NCBI RefSeq assembly: GCF_024323335.1
Contig: NC_066581.1
Span: forward strand, 456,917,197 to 456,981,196
Reading direction: 5' to 3'
From: Lathyrus oleraceus
Taxonomy: Eukaryota > Streptophyta > Magnoliopsida > Fabales > Fabaceae
DNA length: 64,000 bases
Shown: one piece after another, positions 47,415-61,500 of the stretch
Position numbering within the stretch: position 1 is the first letter of the stretch
Layout of the letters: every line of letters starts with the position of its first letter
Program-made: the position numbers and the translations under genes
The notes under the pieces: model-generated
Database searches by the model: none
What the model was told of the DNA's origin: nothing
The model's input: the letters and a program-made list of their open reading frames with translations, nothing else

Positions 47415-47434
47415 TGTCCCCCCCCCCCCCTTTG
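47415..47434 (-). other. Polypurine tract of the decayed copia element
   Basis: The minus strand reads ACAAAG followed by a run of 13 G (47418-47430). The motif ACAAAGGGGGA is usual before copia 3' LTRs; the G run seems expanded. Confidence 0.65.
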
Positions 47435-47610
47435 TCATCGATAAAAAATACATAGACAAAAGAAAATAAGGAAACAAAAATATTTTATTAATACCAAAAT
47501 TCCAGAAGGCATAATAGTATAGAAGTTTGCAAAACAGATACAAAAACACTTAGACAAAATAACACAAAAGTGCATAAATTATTTTGAAAAAACTAATTTA
47601 AAATAATTTT

Positions 47611-47706
47611 TCAGGAGTAAGAAGGAGATTGTTTCATTGCGGGATTGTTCTTGTCGATGACGGAGTGAGGAAGAAATTGATGTTGTTGTTGTTGATTTTC
47701 AGTCAT
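47611..47706 (-). CDS. Short Gln-rich ORF between RNase H and PPT (31 codons)
   Basis: MTENQQQQHQFLPHS... ends at TGA 47611-47613. A TATA-like TTTATATAAAC stands about 115 bases upstream (minus, near 47820-47830), followed by a C/T-rich leader. I do not recognise a function. It may be the start of a lost third ORF such as the envelope-like gene of related copia elements, or chance. Confidence 0.3.
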   Translation of the reverse strand: MTENQQQQHQFLPHSVIDKNNPAMKQSPSYS

Positions 47707-47819
47707 TGTAGAAGATGAACAGTTATAGGAGATGAGAAATTGTAGAGAGAGGTTGGCGGTTTGAAAGAGAAAAAAAGTGTGGGAATATTATGAGCGTAAT
47801 GTGGAATGTGAGTGAAGCG

Positions 47820-47830
47820 AGTTTATATAA
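47820..47830 (-). promoter_or_regulatory. TATA-like box upstream of the Gln-rich ORF
   Basis: TTTATATAAAC on the minus strand, followed by a region rich in CTC/CAC typical of plant start sites. Position-based only. Confidence 0.4.
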
Positions 47831-48168
47831 ATATTTTAGTAAAGATGAAAACAAGAGATATGTCGTCATACGGGGAAACGTAAATTTTTTAACCTAGTTC
47901 CAAAAAAGAAACCCAATGTGTCATGCCATCATCACGTATGCTCAGAAAGTGGGACATTTGTCACCACTAGGAACCATATGATATCAAACAAAATGATAAC
48001 CATTTAATGCAATAACTATTTAGAATCAAGAAGACAAATCAATAAGATTGCTTCTGATCAGAACCTATCTGATTCATGACACTTCCTCACTTCAGAATCA
48101 AACAACAATAAATTCTCAGAACCTAATCAAGAGTTCTAAAACCTTAATATTATGATAACATCTTTTCA

Positions 48169-49783
48169 TTATGGACAGGAGTCCATGACTAAGTTTTTCA
48201 GAATGAAAACGAATTTAGCCTCAGCAATGGGTTTTGTAAAGATATCAGACAATTGATGGTCTGTATCAACAAATTTTAAATGGAAAATACCCTTCTGAAC
48301 ATAGTCACATAAAAAGTTATGTTTATTCTCAATATGTTTAGCCCTAGAATGCAAGATATAATTCTTGGATAAACAAATAGTAGAAGTATTATATAGAGAT
48401 TAAGAATGTTACTCTAAAAAATCTGATAATCTTCCAGCTGACTCTTAATCCAAAGTATTTGAGTGATGCATTTAAAAGATGTGATATACTCAGTTTCTGC
48501 TATTGAAAGCGCAATTGTTGACTGCCTTTTGCTAGACCATAGGAGCAGATTGTCTCCCAGAAATTAACAACTTCCAAAAGTACGTTTCCTCTGTATTTTG
48601 TCTCCAGCATAGTCAGCGTCACAATAACCTACTAACTTGTATTCACTTGATTTTCTATAAAACAAACCAAGATTAGTAGTATCTTTCAGATATCTAAAGA
48701 TTCTCTTAACAACATTTAAGTGAGTCTCCCTAGGGTATGATTGGAAGGGAGTACACAAACAAACATTGAATAAAATATCAGGTCTAGAAGCAGTTAGATA
48801 AAGGAGAGAACTTATCATACCTCTGAATAGCTCTTGATATTCCTTACTACTTACCTATTTTTTCTCCATAATGCATGTAGGATGCATTGGAGATTTTGCT
48901 TGCTTGCATTTTGACAAGTTAAGATTCTTCATAAGTTCTCTTGTATACTTGCTTTGGTGGATGTACATTCCTCCTGAATGTTGATCAATTTGAATCCCTA
49001 GAAAGAACCTAAGTTCTCCCATCTGACTCATTTCAAATTATGCCTGCATTAACTTAGCAAAATCTTTGCATAACGAAGCATTGGCACAACCATATATAAT
49101 ATCATCAACATAAATTTGCACAAACAAAATATCATTCTTAAAGGTTTTGCAAAAGAGCGTTGTGTCCACTTTCCCTCTCGTAAAATCATTTTCCAAAAGG
49201 AAGTTACTTAGTCTTTCATACCAAGATCTGGGAGCTTGTTTCATTCCATATAACGACTTTTTAAGTTTGAAAACAAAATCTGGGCTTTGAGAACTTTGAA
49301 AACTAGGGGTTGGTGCACATGCACTTCTTCAGAAATGTATCCATTTAAGAATGCACTCTTAACATCCATCTGATACAGAATGATGTTATGATTTACTACA
49401 AACAAAACTAAAAGATGAATGGACTCTAACCTGGAAACTAGTGAAAATTTTTATCTATAGTCTATACCTTCTTGATGATTATAACCTTGTGCTACCAGTT
49501 GAGCCTTGTTTCGGACGAATTCACCTTTCCCATTGAGTTTGTTTGTGAACACCCATTTGGTTCCAATGACATGGACACCTTTTGGTTTCAAAACAAGATC
49601 CCAAACATCGTTTCTGGTAAATTGATTCAGTCACTCTTTCATAGCTAGAATCCATTCATTATCCAGAAGAGCTTCATCAATAGATATGGGATCTATCAAA
49701 GATACCAAACCTAGAAAAGTTTCTTCAGAAGGATTGAATGAGGATCGAGTTCTGACTGGTACGTCTTTATCTCCCAGAATCAA
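48169..49783 (-). pseudogene. Copia RT and RNase H, broken
   Basis: RT begins near 49,590 with NDVWDLV and GTKWVFTNKLNGKGE, continues through QMDVKSAFLNGYISEEV and reaches KQAPRSWYERL and the catalytic YVDD (VQIYVDDIIYG, in 49244-49038). RNase H follows: SLLYLTASRPDI, CDADYAGDK (48818-48564) and SRAKHIENKHNFLCDYV, LSDIFTKPIAEAKF (48354-48169). Several frameshifts and stops separate these pieces, so no product is possible. Confidence 0.85.
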
Positions 49784-51245
49784 TTATTTAGAATGAGAAG
49801 TTCTTGGTCTACTCTTCTTCTGATGAGTTGGACAAACGACAATTTTTGGTTGAGTCGCTTCTGATTCTTTTGCTTCAGCGTCCTTAGCTTTTCCTTCAGA
49901 GTTTTTATCTCCAAAGTCTTTATCTGTGGATTCTGAAAAATTGATCTTCATATCTGCAAATTTCTCAACTAGATTTGACTTTTCAGGGTCAAGCTTATCA
50001 TTGATTCTGACATGAATTGATTCCTCGATAATTCGTGTCTCAGTGTTAAAGACTCTATAGCATTTTGAGTGTTTAGAATATCCTAATAATAAGCACTTAT
50101 GTGCCTTATAATCAACTTTGCCAAGATTCTCTTTAGTGTTTAACATAAAGCAATCATAGCCAAAAGGATGGAAATATGAAATGTTGGGCTTTTTGTTCTT
50201 CCACAATTCATAAGGACTCTTACCCAGAATAAGTCTAATAGAAATCATGTTCTGAATATAACATGATGTGTTAACTGCCTCTGCCCAAAAATGCTTAGTC
50301 ATATCAGTCTCTTGGATCATGGTGTGGGCCATTTCCTGCAAAGTCCTATTCTTCCTTTCTATAACCTCATTTTGCTGTGGAGTTTAGGACATGAGAAATC
50401 ATGGGAAACACCATTTGTATCAAAAATATTTTCAAAGTTATTATTTTCAAATTCGCCACCATGATCACTCCTGACTTTGACTATTTTGCAATTCATTTTG
50501 TTTGTTTTTGTGAGCAGAAGGTAGAGAATACAGAATGTGACTCATCCTTTTCTTTCAAAAACTTTACCCATGTCCAACGGTTGTAGTCATCACCTATAAC
50601 CAATCCATACTTCTTACCACTGATAGAGGCTGCTTTCATTGGGCCAAACAAATCAATATGCATAAGTTCTAATGGTATAGAGGTAGAAACAACAGTTTTT
50701 TCTTTGAAAGAAGTTTTAGAAAACTTGCCTTTATGACATGCTTCATAAAGATCATCTGAAGAGAACTTCAGGTTGGGTAAGCCTCTGACTAATCCAAGAT
50801 TATTTTGCTGAGAAATCCTTCTCATGCTAACATGCCAAACCCATTGCTCCTCATTAACAGACATTAAGCATTTTACATTTTGATTCTCAAGATCAGAAAG
50901 TTTGATTTTATAAATGTTATTCTTCCTTTTTCCGTTAAAAAGGACTGTGCTATCTTTATGACTAATAACCTTACAAGACTTTTGATTAAAAATGATATCA
51001 TAACCATTGTCACTAAGCTGACTAATATATAATAAGTTATACATCAAACCATCAACCAAAAGGACATTAGTAATAGAAGGGAGTTTACCATTACCAATAG
51101 TTCCAGGGCCAATGATCTTCCCTTTCTGGTTTCCTCTGAAACCAACAAAGTCTCCAAACTTAAGTTCTAAATCTTGGAACATATGCATTCTTCCCATCAT
51201 GTGTTGTGAGCATCCACTATCCAGATACCATGATTGGTGTCTCAA
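49784..51245 (-). pseudogene. Copia protease and integrase, broken
   Basis: The protease active site is kept (WYLDSGCSQHMMG, 51245 onward). Gag-pre-integrase (VWHVSMRRISQQN ... CHKGKFSKTSF) gives the zinc-binding part. In the integrase core, D is in HIDLFGPM, a second D in the RSDHGGEFEN region near 50470, and E in EVIERKNRTLQ near 50360; a missing base near 50385 breaks the frame before that last motif. The C-terminal part (50341-49784) has SPYELWKNKKPNISYFHPFG and LLLGYSKHSKCYRVFN, then an acidic tail. Confidence 0.85.
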
Positions 51246-52555
51246 CTGAGATGCTAAGGATGTCTACAACATAAATGATCTTATCCTTAGGTACCCACAT
51301 TATGGGTCCTCTTTTGTTAGTTCTCCTAGAGTTTTTTACAACCTTGGGTTTTTTTGCAGCAGGATAATCAAGGGAAATTTGTGCATGATACTTGGGTTTT
51401 AGAACTGAGTTCTTTATCCGTGTTTGTGCATGTTTTTGTGTTTGTGCAGAACAATCAAGCTCAGTGCCAACAGGCATAAAATGCTTATAGAGAGGTTTCG
51501 ATTTTACCTTCTGACTTTCGTCAGGTTTTCTAGTTTTTGTACAACCTAGACCTTTCTGGCCATTTATGCTAACTCCATAGATCATGGAGGCTCTTTTGCT
51601 TCTATCTATGCTTTTATCTAGAAAGTACTAGAATGATCTGTCATATCTGATGACACAATCGGTACCAGCTTCTGAGACTATTTCTTCCTCTAATTTTGAA
51701 AATTTTCTTTTCAAAGCAGAGTTGTTACTTTCTAAAGAAAAGATTTTTTCGTTTAGGGAAGAAATGTCCTTCTTAAGCTCACTATGAGTTTCAGAAGTAA
51801 CTACTTGGACTTGTTTACGATCCTTGTACCTACTCTGAAGACTTTGGCACTTTTCCAGCATTTCAGAGAGACATAACTCTAAATCAAAACGAGATGGTTT
51901 AGAAAATACCTCTTCAAAATCGGAGTCTGATTCTGATTCTGACAACATCTTATCTTTTGGTTCTTCAGAACTTTCAGGATCAGTTGTAGTTGCCATCAAT
52001 GCAACGCTGGCCTGTTCCTCATCAGAGTCTTTTGATTCTTCCTCAGCTTGATAAACCATCATCTTTGGACTTCAAGGAAACAAATTTACCTTGCTTATGA
52101 GGTTCATCTTCCTTGAGTTCTATCTCATGGCTTCTCAGAGAACTAACAAGTTCTTCAAGACTAATATTGTTCAAGTCCTTTGCCAACTTCAAGGAAGCTA
52201 CCATAGGTCTCCATCTTTTTGGCAGACTTCTGATGATTTTCTTGATATGGTTAGCCGTAAAATACCCTTTGTCCAGAACCTTGAGTCCTGCGACAAGTAT
52301 CTGAAATCTTGAGAACATAGTCTCAACGGTTTCATCGTATTCCATTCTGAATGCCTCATATTTATGGATTAAGGCCAAAGCCTTTGTCTCCTTAACTTGA
52401 GCATTCCCTTCATGAGTCATTCTCAAAGAATCAAAGATAGACTTAGCAAAATCTATGTTCGTTATCTTCTCGTATTCGGTATAAGAGATGGCATTAAGCA
52501 ATATCGTTCTAGCCTTATGATGATTCTTGTAATCCTTATTTTGTTGATATGTCAT
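51217..52555 (-). pseudogene. Copia gag, N-terminally truncated and frameshifted
   Basis: The frame 52555-52043 carries the copia gag core (NHHKARTILLNAISYTEYEKI, FDSLRMTHEGNAQVKETK, KIIRSLPKRWRPMV). The next frame (52062-51628) is acidic (EEESKDSDEEQASVALMA) and then coiled coil. The last (51585-51217) is basic and leads into the protease. No zinc knuckle is visible in these pieces. The N-terminus ends where LTR E begins at 52563, so the ATG at 52555 is an internal Met. Confidence 0.8.
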
Positions 52556-52562
52556 AGCACTT

Positions 52563-55500
52563 TGTAGTAGTAAAAAATTTGAGATGAAGCTATTGATTAA
52601 CTTAACTCATAAAGCAAGAGTCGTCAACGCGCTTTTATTATTTCCAAAGGAAGGGAAAAAGAACGAACAAAACCCAAAGAAGTTTTAAAACAAAACTACT
52701 AAAAAGAGATTAGGGTTCGGGGGTTAGTTATGCAAATGGAAGGTATTAGCACCTTAAACATCTATGATACTCTATAGGAACCTCTTTGAAAATTTGTACA
52801 TTTTGGCTTAAAATGATGTTGTTTGCAAAAGATTGGGAGGATGAGAAAGAAATGTTTTTATAATTTTGTGTTTGCCAAGACTTTCTAAGTCTCAAGCCTA
52901 CGTACCAACAAAGTGAAAAGGAGGATCAAAACCTCGCAGTTCTTGGTAAAAATAACAAAGGTGTTTGTTTTGGTTCATTTTTGATAAAAAATCATTTTAT
53001 AATTTTAAGGAGAACACTCAACAAACCACCCACAAGTATGAGAACTTTGCATCACCACAGAGAAGGGCTCCAACTTGGATAAAGATCAACAAGTATGCCA
53101 CTAGCTCTCTTAGATGGAAAAGAATTACCATCAATACTATGCGGATAAGAGAATTATATCTCAACTATGGAAATGAGTCATGTCTAAACTTTGAGATTTT
53201 TTAAAAGAAAAGATGCACAAAGGACACAAAATGGTTTGAATGAGTTATGCATTTTTTAGTCTTTTGAAATTGGTTTAAATATGTTTAAAATGTGTTAGAA
53301 TTTATTAAGAAAAGATTTTGAAAATCACTTAACAAAAGTCAAGGTTTATTGAGAAAGTGGTTCAAGTTTGAAAACAAGAAGTTTTTGAAAACAAGAGAGA
53401 AGAATTTGAAAATATAAAAGGGAGGAGAAGAAGAGACTATCCTAGAACATAAAGTAAAACATAGGAAGGAAAGATCTAACAAGAGATAGAAAGCTTTATG
53501 ACATAAGTCAAGCAACAATTCCCACCTTTGGATTAAGCCTCAAACAAGCCAAATAAGCAAAAAATAATTCATGTATCAAATTCAAAGATGTCCAAATTCA
53601 AAGGTACCAGATGAATCGCAAGGTCTTAAATCACAAAATCCCAAAGCAAGGGTCAAGATCCTAATTCTAAGTCCATAACTCCACAATAATGCCAAGGATA
53701 GTAACCTCAAGTCCATGACTTAAGAAAACCAATTTTTATGGGTTTTTCCTTTATTAATATCTTAAAAGAAAAAAAATAAGTCCAAATGGACAAAGAGAAA
53801 ATAGCATAAACACAAACAATATGATATGAGATACAAAAACTAAAAAGCATAAAGTAAATGAAAAAAATAAAGAGCATAAGATAAATGACATCAAAGTAAA
53901 GTTAATACAATAAAATGTTAGTAAGTTGTGCTAGTAATAAAAAAATGAAAGATGATTTGGTCATTTTTCGGAGAACACTCAACTATTCACCCACAAGTAT
54001 GAAAGTATGCCACTAGCTCTCTTAGGTGAAAAGGAAACAACATTTTTTCAGACAATGTCATGAGGAGTAGGAGACTTACAATCTCACTTATGAAAATGAC
54101 TTACTTCCGGGACAAATTTAGCGCTACGTTAAGCAATCGTAATTGGACTTACGTAGAAGTCACAACTATCTGAGGCCGATCAATAATAATGTTTGTGTTA
54201 ATATATGCTAGAGAAATGATATGTAAATCATTCTCCTAAAGCTATGCGACACAAAAAATAAAAAGGGATTGATCAAGCACAAAGGCTAGGAAAGTGGTCC
54301 ATTACATCAATCCATACTTCATGATACTTAGGACAAACTTATGCATCAATCCAAAGTACCTTAAATGATCCATGATCAATTAGGAGGTAGATTTGAAATG
54401 ATGAAAGTTCATCAAGAACCAATCCATACATCATGAACATGATGGACACAAACCATCCAATTGATCAAGAGGAAAATAAAGAGATGAAGAAAAAGAGAAC
54501 AAGACAGATCACACCCAAATTGCATCAAAAGCTTGACTAAGTCATCATCAAAATCAATAATTCATTTTGGTAGATTACGGTTTTCACCCCATCAACACCC
54601 AAGATCCATTGAGTTTAATGAGACTTATGATCAAATCAACCATCATCCAAGGCCAACAAAAGTCTAAAAAGGTCAAACAAATATAAAATGCAAAAAGATA
54701 AAATAAAATGTATCAAAAATATTTTTAAAATAAATTTTATAATTGAAATAAAAGATAAAATACATAAAGCCCTTCAACACACAAAATAAATGGCAATAAA
54801 AATTATGGAAGGTTGGAAATAAAATAAGAAGTATAAAATAAAATTTTCAGAATTTTAAAATGCATAAAAGTATTTTTAAACCAATTAAAACAAAGGAGAA
54901 AAGAGAAAATTCATGAAAAATAGAAAATCAAGAAAATAAAATATGAAAAAATAAAAATTAGATGAAGAAAAATAAAAGAGAATTTTATAAATTATTTCGG
55001 GATTTTTTGGATGTAAAATGAGTTTTCTATGAATTTTAAAAGAAAATGAAATTTAAAATAAAAGAGGAAAACGAAATAAAATCAGAAAAAACACGGAGCC
55101 TTGGATCATGTCTCATTAATTGACGTGGCAGATCTAACAATCATAAGGCTAGGGGGCACGATGGAAATTAGCAAAAATGAAACACGAGATTGTATTTAAG
55201 TTGAACTAATCAGAACATTTCAAATGTCCAACATGGAAGCAAACTCATATGACCTGAGATAAATGTTGGTCATCTTCCCCGAGGATCCCTCGCTGGAGTT
55301 TCATCATTTGGTAAATTCAGAACAAGAGACCACCACCAATGTGATCGCCTCCTCATCACGAATTTAACCTCATACCCCAAATTCATTTATATAAGCTGAC
55401 CATGGAGAATATCCGAGATGTTTCAGAAACAAGCAAACCACGAAAAATAAAATTAAATGATAAACAGGATCAATCAACAGCAGGTAAGTTAGAAGAAAGC

Positions 55501-58500
55501 ATAAGAGCACGAATGACTAAATTGTGGTAACTTTTTTGAGTTCAAATGATGCTCAGAACTACCTTGTCCAAATGGTGATCAAAAGTTGATGAAACTCGAT
55601 CTAGTCAGAGCATTTTAGAAGGTCCTAGAGCTTCAGAATTGTTGCAAAATCTTTAGAGAAGACTGAAGGTGCTAATGGAATCAAAATCATCAAAATCAAT
55701 AATCCATTTTGGTGGATTAGGGTTTTCACCCCATCATCATCCAAGATCCATTGAGTTTGATGAGACTTATGATCAAATCAACAATGATCCAAGGCCAACA
55801 GAAGTCCACAAAGGTCAAACAAATATAAAATAAAATGCATCAAAAATATTTTTAAAATGAATTTTAAAAGGGAAATAAAAGAGAAAATCCATAAATCCCT
55901 TCAAAACACCAAATATATGGCCAAGAAATTTATGGAAGGCTGGAAATAAAATAAGAAGTATAAATAAAATTTTCAGAATTTTAAAATGCATAAAAGTATT
56001 TTTAGACCAATTAAAATAAAGGATAAAAGTGAAAATTCATGAAAAATAGAAAAATTAAGAAAATAAAATTTGAAAAAATAAAAATTAGATGAAGAAAAGT
56101 CAAAGAGAATTTTAAAAATTATTTTGGGATTTTTTGGATGTAAAATGAGATTTCTATGAATTTTAAAAGAAAATGTAATTTAAAATAAAAAAGGAAAAAA
56201 AAATCAGAAAAAATACGGAGTGTTGGATCTTGCCTCATTAATTGACGTGGCAGATCTAACAATCATAAGGCTAGGGTGCACGACGGAAATTAGCAAAAAT
56301 GAAACACGAGATTGTATTTAAGTTAAACCAATCAGAATATTTCAAATGTCCAATGTGGAAGCAAACTCAGATGACTTGAGATAGATGTTGGTCATCTTCC
56401 CCGATGATCCCTCACCGGAGTTTCATCATTTTGTAAATTCAGAACACGAGACCACCACCAATGTGATCGCCTCCTCATCACGAATTCAACCTCATGCCCC
56501 AAATTCATTTATATAAGCTGATCATGGAGAATATCAGAGAAGTTCCAGAAGCAAGCAAGCCACAAAAAATAAATTAAATGATAAACATGATCAATCAACA
56601 CCAGGTAAGTTAGGCGAAAGCATGAGAGAGTGAATGGCTACATTGTGGTAACTTATTTGAGTTCAAATGATGCTCATGACTACCTTGTCCAAATGGTGAT
56701 CAGAAGTTGATGAAACTCGATCTAGTTAGAGCAGCTTAGAAGGTCCTAGAGCTTAAGAATTATTGCAAAATCTTTAGAGAAGACTGAAGGTGCTAATGGA
56801 ATCAAAATCATCAAAATCAATAACCCATTTTGGTGGATTAGGGTTTTCACCCCATCAACATCCAAGATCCATTGAGTTTGATGAGACTTATGATCAAATC
56901 AACCATGATCCAAGGCCAACAGAAGTCCACAAAGGTCAAATAAATATAAAATACAAAAAAATAAAATAAAATGCATCAAAACTATTTTTAAAATGAATTT
57001 TAAAAGAGAAATAAAAGAGAAAATCCATAAAGTCCTTCAGAACACCAAATAAATGGCCAAGAAATTTATGGAAGGTTGAACATAAAATAAGAGGTATAAA
57101 TAAAATTTTCAGAATTTTAAAATGCATAAAAGTATTTTTAGACCAATTAAAATAAAGGATAAAAGAGAAAATTCATGAAAAATAGAAAATCAAGAAAATA
57201 AAATATGAAAAAATAAAAATTAGATGTAGAAAAATAAAAGAAAATTTTAGAAATTATTTTGGGATTTTTTGGATGTAAAATGAGTTTTCTATAAATTTTA
57301 AAAGAAAATGAAATTTAAAATAAAAAAGGAAAAAGAAATAAAATCAGAAAAAACACGGAGCGTTGGATCTTGCCTCATTAATTGATGTGGCAGATCTAAC
57401 AATCATAAGGCTAGGGTGCACGATGGAAATTATTTAAAATGAAACACAAGATTGTATTTAAGTTGAACCAATCTGAACATTTCAAATGTCCAACATGGAA
57501 GCAAACTCAGATGACCTGAGATAGATGTTGGCCATCTTCCCCGATGATCCCTCACTGGAGTTTCATCATTTGGTAAATTCAGAACACGAGACCACCACCA
57601 ATGTGATCTCCTCCTCATCACGAATTCAACCTCATGTCCCAAATTCATTTATATAAGTTGAGCATGAAGAATATCAGAGAAGTTTCAAAAGCAAGCCACA
57701 AAAAATAAAATTAAATGACAAACACAATCAATCAACACCAGGTAAGGTAGGGAAAAGCATGAGAGAGTGAATGACTATATTGTGGTAACTTGTTTGAGTT
57801 CAAATGATGCTCAGAACTACCTTGTCCAAATGGTGATCAGAAGTTGATGAAACTCGATCTAGTCAGAGCACTTTAGAAGGTCCTAGAGCTTAATAATTAT
57901 TGCAAAATCTTTAGAGAAGACTGAAGGGTCTAATGGAATCAAAATAATCAAAATCAATAATCCATTTTGGTTGATTGGGGTTTTCACCCCATCATCATCC
58001 AAGATCCATTGAGTTTGATGAGACTTATGATCAAATCAACCATGATCCAAGGTCAACAGAAGTCTATAAAGGTCAAACAAATATAAAATAAAATGCATCA
58101 AAAATATTTTTAAAATGAATTTTAAAATGGAAATAAAACGAAAATCCATAAAACCCTTCAAAACACCAAATAAATGGCCAAGAAATTTATGGAAGGTTGA
58201 AAATAAAATAAAAAGTATAAATAAAACTTTTAGAATTTTAAAATGCATAACAGTATTTTTAGACCAATTAAAATAAAGGTTAAAAGAGAAAATTCATGAA
58301 AAATAGAAAATCAAGAAAATAAAATATGAAAAAATAAAAATGAGATGAAGAAAAATAAAAGAGAATTTTAGAAATTATTTTGGAATTTTTTGGATGTAAA
58401 ATGAGTTTTCTATGAATTTTAAAAGAAAATGCAATTTAAAATAAAAAAGGAAAAAGAAAAAAATTCAGAAAAAAATGGAGCATTGGATCTTGCCTCATTA

Positions 58501-61500
58501 ATTGACGTGGCAAATCTAACAATTACAAGGTTAGGGCGCACGATGAAAATGATCAAAATTAAAACACGAGATTGCATTTAAATTGAACCAATCAGAACAT
58601 TTAAAATGTCCAACATGGAAGCAAACTCAGATGACCTGAGATAAAATCTGGTAATCTTCCCCGATGATCCCTCACCGGATTTTCATCATTTGGTAAATTC
58701 AGAACACGAGACCACCACCAATGTGATCGCCTCCTTATCACGAATTCAACCTCATGCCCCAAATTCATTTATATAAGCTGAGCATGGAGAATATCAGAGA
58801 AGTTTCAGAAGCAAGCAAGCCATGAAAAATAAAATAAAATGATAAACACGATAAATGATCACCAGGTAAGTTATGGGGAAGCATCAGACAATGAATGACT
58901 ACATTGTGGTAACTTATTTGAGTTTAAATGATGCTCAGAACTTCCTTGTCCAAATGGTGATTAGAAGTTGATGAAACTTAATCTAGTCAGAGCACTTTAG
59001 AAGGTCCTAGAGCTTGAGAATTATTGCAAAATCTTTAGAGAAGACTGAAGGTGCCAATGAAATCAAAATCAATAATCCATTTTGGTGGATTAGGGTTTTC
59101 ACCCCATCAACATCCAAGATCCATTGAGTTTGATGAGACTTATGATCAAATCAACCATGATCCAAGGCCAACAGAAGTCCACAAAGGTCAAACAAATATA
59201 AAATACAAACATATAAAATAAAATGCATCAAAAATATTTTTAAAATAAATTTTAAAAAGGGAAATAAAAGAGAAAATCCATAAAGCCCTTGAAAACACCA
59301 AATAAATGGCCAAGAAGTTTATGGAAGGTTGAAAATAAAATAAGTATAAATAAAATTTTCAGAATTTTAAAATGCATAAAAATAGTTTTAGACCAATTAA
59401 AATAAAGGATTAAAGAGAAAATTCATGAAAAATAGAAAATCAAGAAAATAAAATATGAAAAAATAAAAATCAGATGAAGAAAAATAAAAGAGAATTTTAG
59501 AAATTATTTTGGGATTTTTTGGATGTAAAATGAGTTTTCTTTGAATTTTAAAAGAAAATTCAATTTAAAATAAAAAAAGGAAAAAGAAATAAAATCAGAA
59601 AAAACACGGAGCGTTGGATCTTGCCTCAATAATTGACGTGGCATATCTAACAATCACAAGGTTAGGGCGCACAAAGGAAATTATCAAAAATGAAACACGA
59701 TATTGCATTTAAATTGAACCAATCAGAACATTTAAAATGTCCAACGTGGAAGCAAACTCAGATGACCTGAGATAAACTCTGGTCATCTTCCCCGATGATC
59801 CCTCATTGGAGTTTCATCATTTAGTAAATTCAGAACACGAGACCACCACCAATGTGATCGCCTTATCATCATGAATTCAACCTCATGCCCCAAATTCATT
59901 TATATAAGCTGAGCATGGAGAATATCATAGAAGTTTCAGAAGCAATCAAGCCACGAAAAATTAAATTAAATGATGAACACGATCAATCAACACCAAATAA
60001 GTTAGGGGAAAGCATTAGAGAGTGAATGACTACATTGTGATAACTTGTTTGAGTTCAAATGATGCTCAGAACTACCTTGTCCAAATGGTGGTATGTAGTT
60101 GATGAAGCTCGATCTGGTAAGAGCACTTTAGAAGGTCCAAGAGCTTGGGAGTTGTTGCAAAAGATTTAGAGAATACTGAAGGTGCTAATGGAATCAAGAA
60201 ATTGGATTGAAACAAGCTGAAATTCAAAACACGATAGTTCAATTTTCTAGAAAAAATTCAGACTGAAGCGAGGGTTTCTTGGCTCTCAAAAGCTTGAAAA
60301 TGAATTCAATAGGTTGTTCTATTTTAGAGAATGTGTTGGGATCCAAATATGTGTGGAATAAAGCTCAATTCATGCAAAATGAATTTGATCAGAATGTGTG
60401 GAAAGTGTGACTTACAATCCATCAAAACTCAGCAAAATCATGGATTTTAAGAGTCAATTAACTTCTGGAGACTTCATTAAACATGTTTAGGTCCAAAACA
60501 CGTGGCAATTTGGCTTGCAATTAAGATTAGTGAAGTTCAAATTTTAGTCCATGGTCATTTCTTCAATTCCAAGTCACCATGTTCAACTCAATGGGACATC
60601 TTGCTCAAGAGGCTTTTTCATCCCATTTTTTTTGCAATTTGTTGACATCATATCAAATATTACAATGTGCAAAGAAAGGTTGCATTTGGATGCTTCAACA
60701 CAAAGTTATGACATGTTGAAGTTGACACGAAAATCTGGTCATGTAACTTAGAAAATTCTAAGTCCCAAATGGCTGAAAATGACTTGTAATGTTTCAAAGA
60801 ATTCCATGGCCTTACAAGCATAATTTGACCTTGATCCTTGAAGAAATATTGTAGAGGGAATTACAAATGATATTGTGCAAAAAGAGCCATCCTCAAATGT
60901 TGAAAATTTAAGAATTTGTTATGATCCTTGAAAGTTGAGAAAAAGTCACTTGAAAATAGGTCAAATTTCACTAAGTCCACAAATAACCTATAATATCTCC
61001 AACCTTTTGATGATCCTCCAAGCATAATTGGCTCTTTTCATGTAAATATAAGTTGTATAGGATATTTAGAAGTGTAATATGTATTAATAAGTATTAAAAA
61101 TGTTGAGAATTGAAGGAGTTGCGCCTTTGAACTTTGACTTCAAATGTTGACTTTTTTTGTCAAACCTCTTGGAATAAACTTATGTAATTGAACTTTTCTT
61201 GCATTCAAAGGTAAATAGATGATCATATGAGCTCAAAATAAGGTGTCCTTGAATTTCCTTTGATTTAATTGCTCAAATCTTGAGGTAACTTGTTGAAGAA
61301 GGCATGAAAATGAACACATGAACCTTTGACTTCTCTTGAGAAATAAGCAACAAAACTTTGAGATGCTCTTGATAAAAATGAGATTGAAAGATGCTTAAGG
61401 ACCTTAGAGATCATGCTTTGAGGGATAGCCCCTTGAGAATCAATGGTCGACCAAACTTTGACTAGAGGAATCAACAAAACCTTAGCTGAGGAGTTAAGCT

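Larger units (their letters stand above)
46919..52562 (-). mobile_element. Decayed Ty1/copia element, 5' end removed by Ogre V
   Basis: On the minus strand: gag (from 52555), protease, integrase, RT, RNase H, a short 3' region, a polypurine tract and a presumed 3' LTR. The gag N-terminus, primer site and 5' LTR are absent because LTR E of Ogre V starts at 52563. Domain order protease-integrase-RT-RNase H is copia-specific. Many frameshifts and stops show an old copy. Confidence 0.85.
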
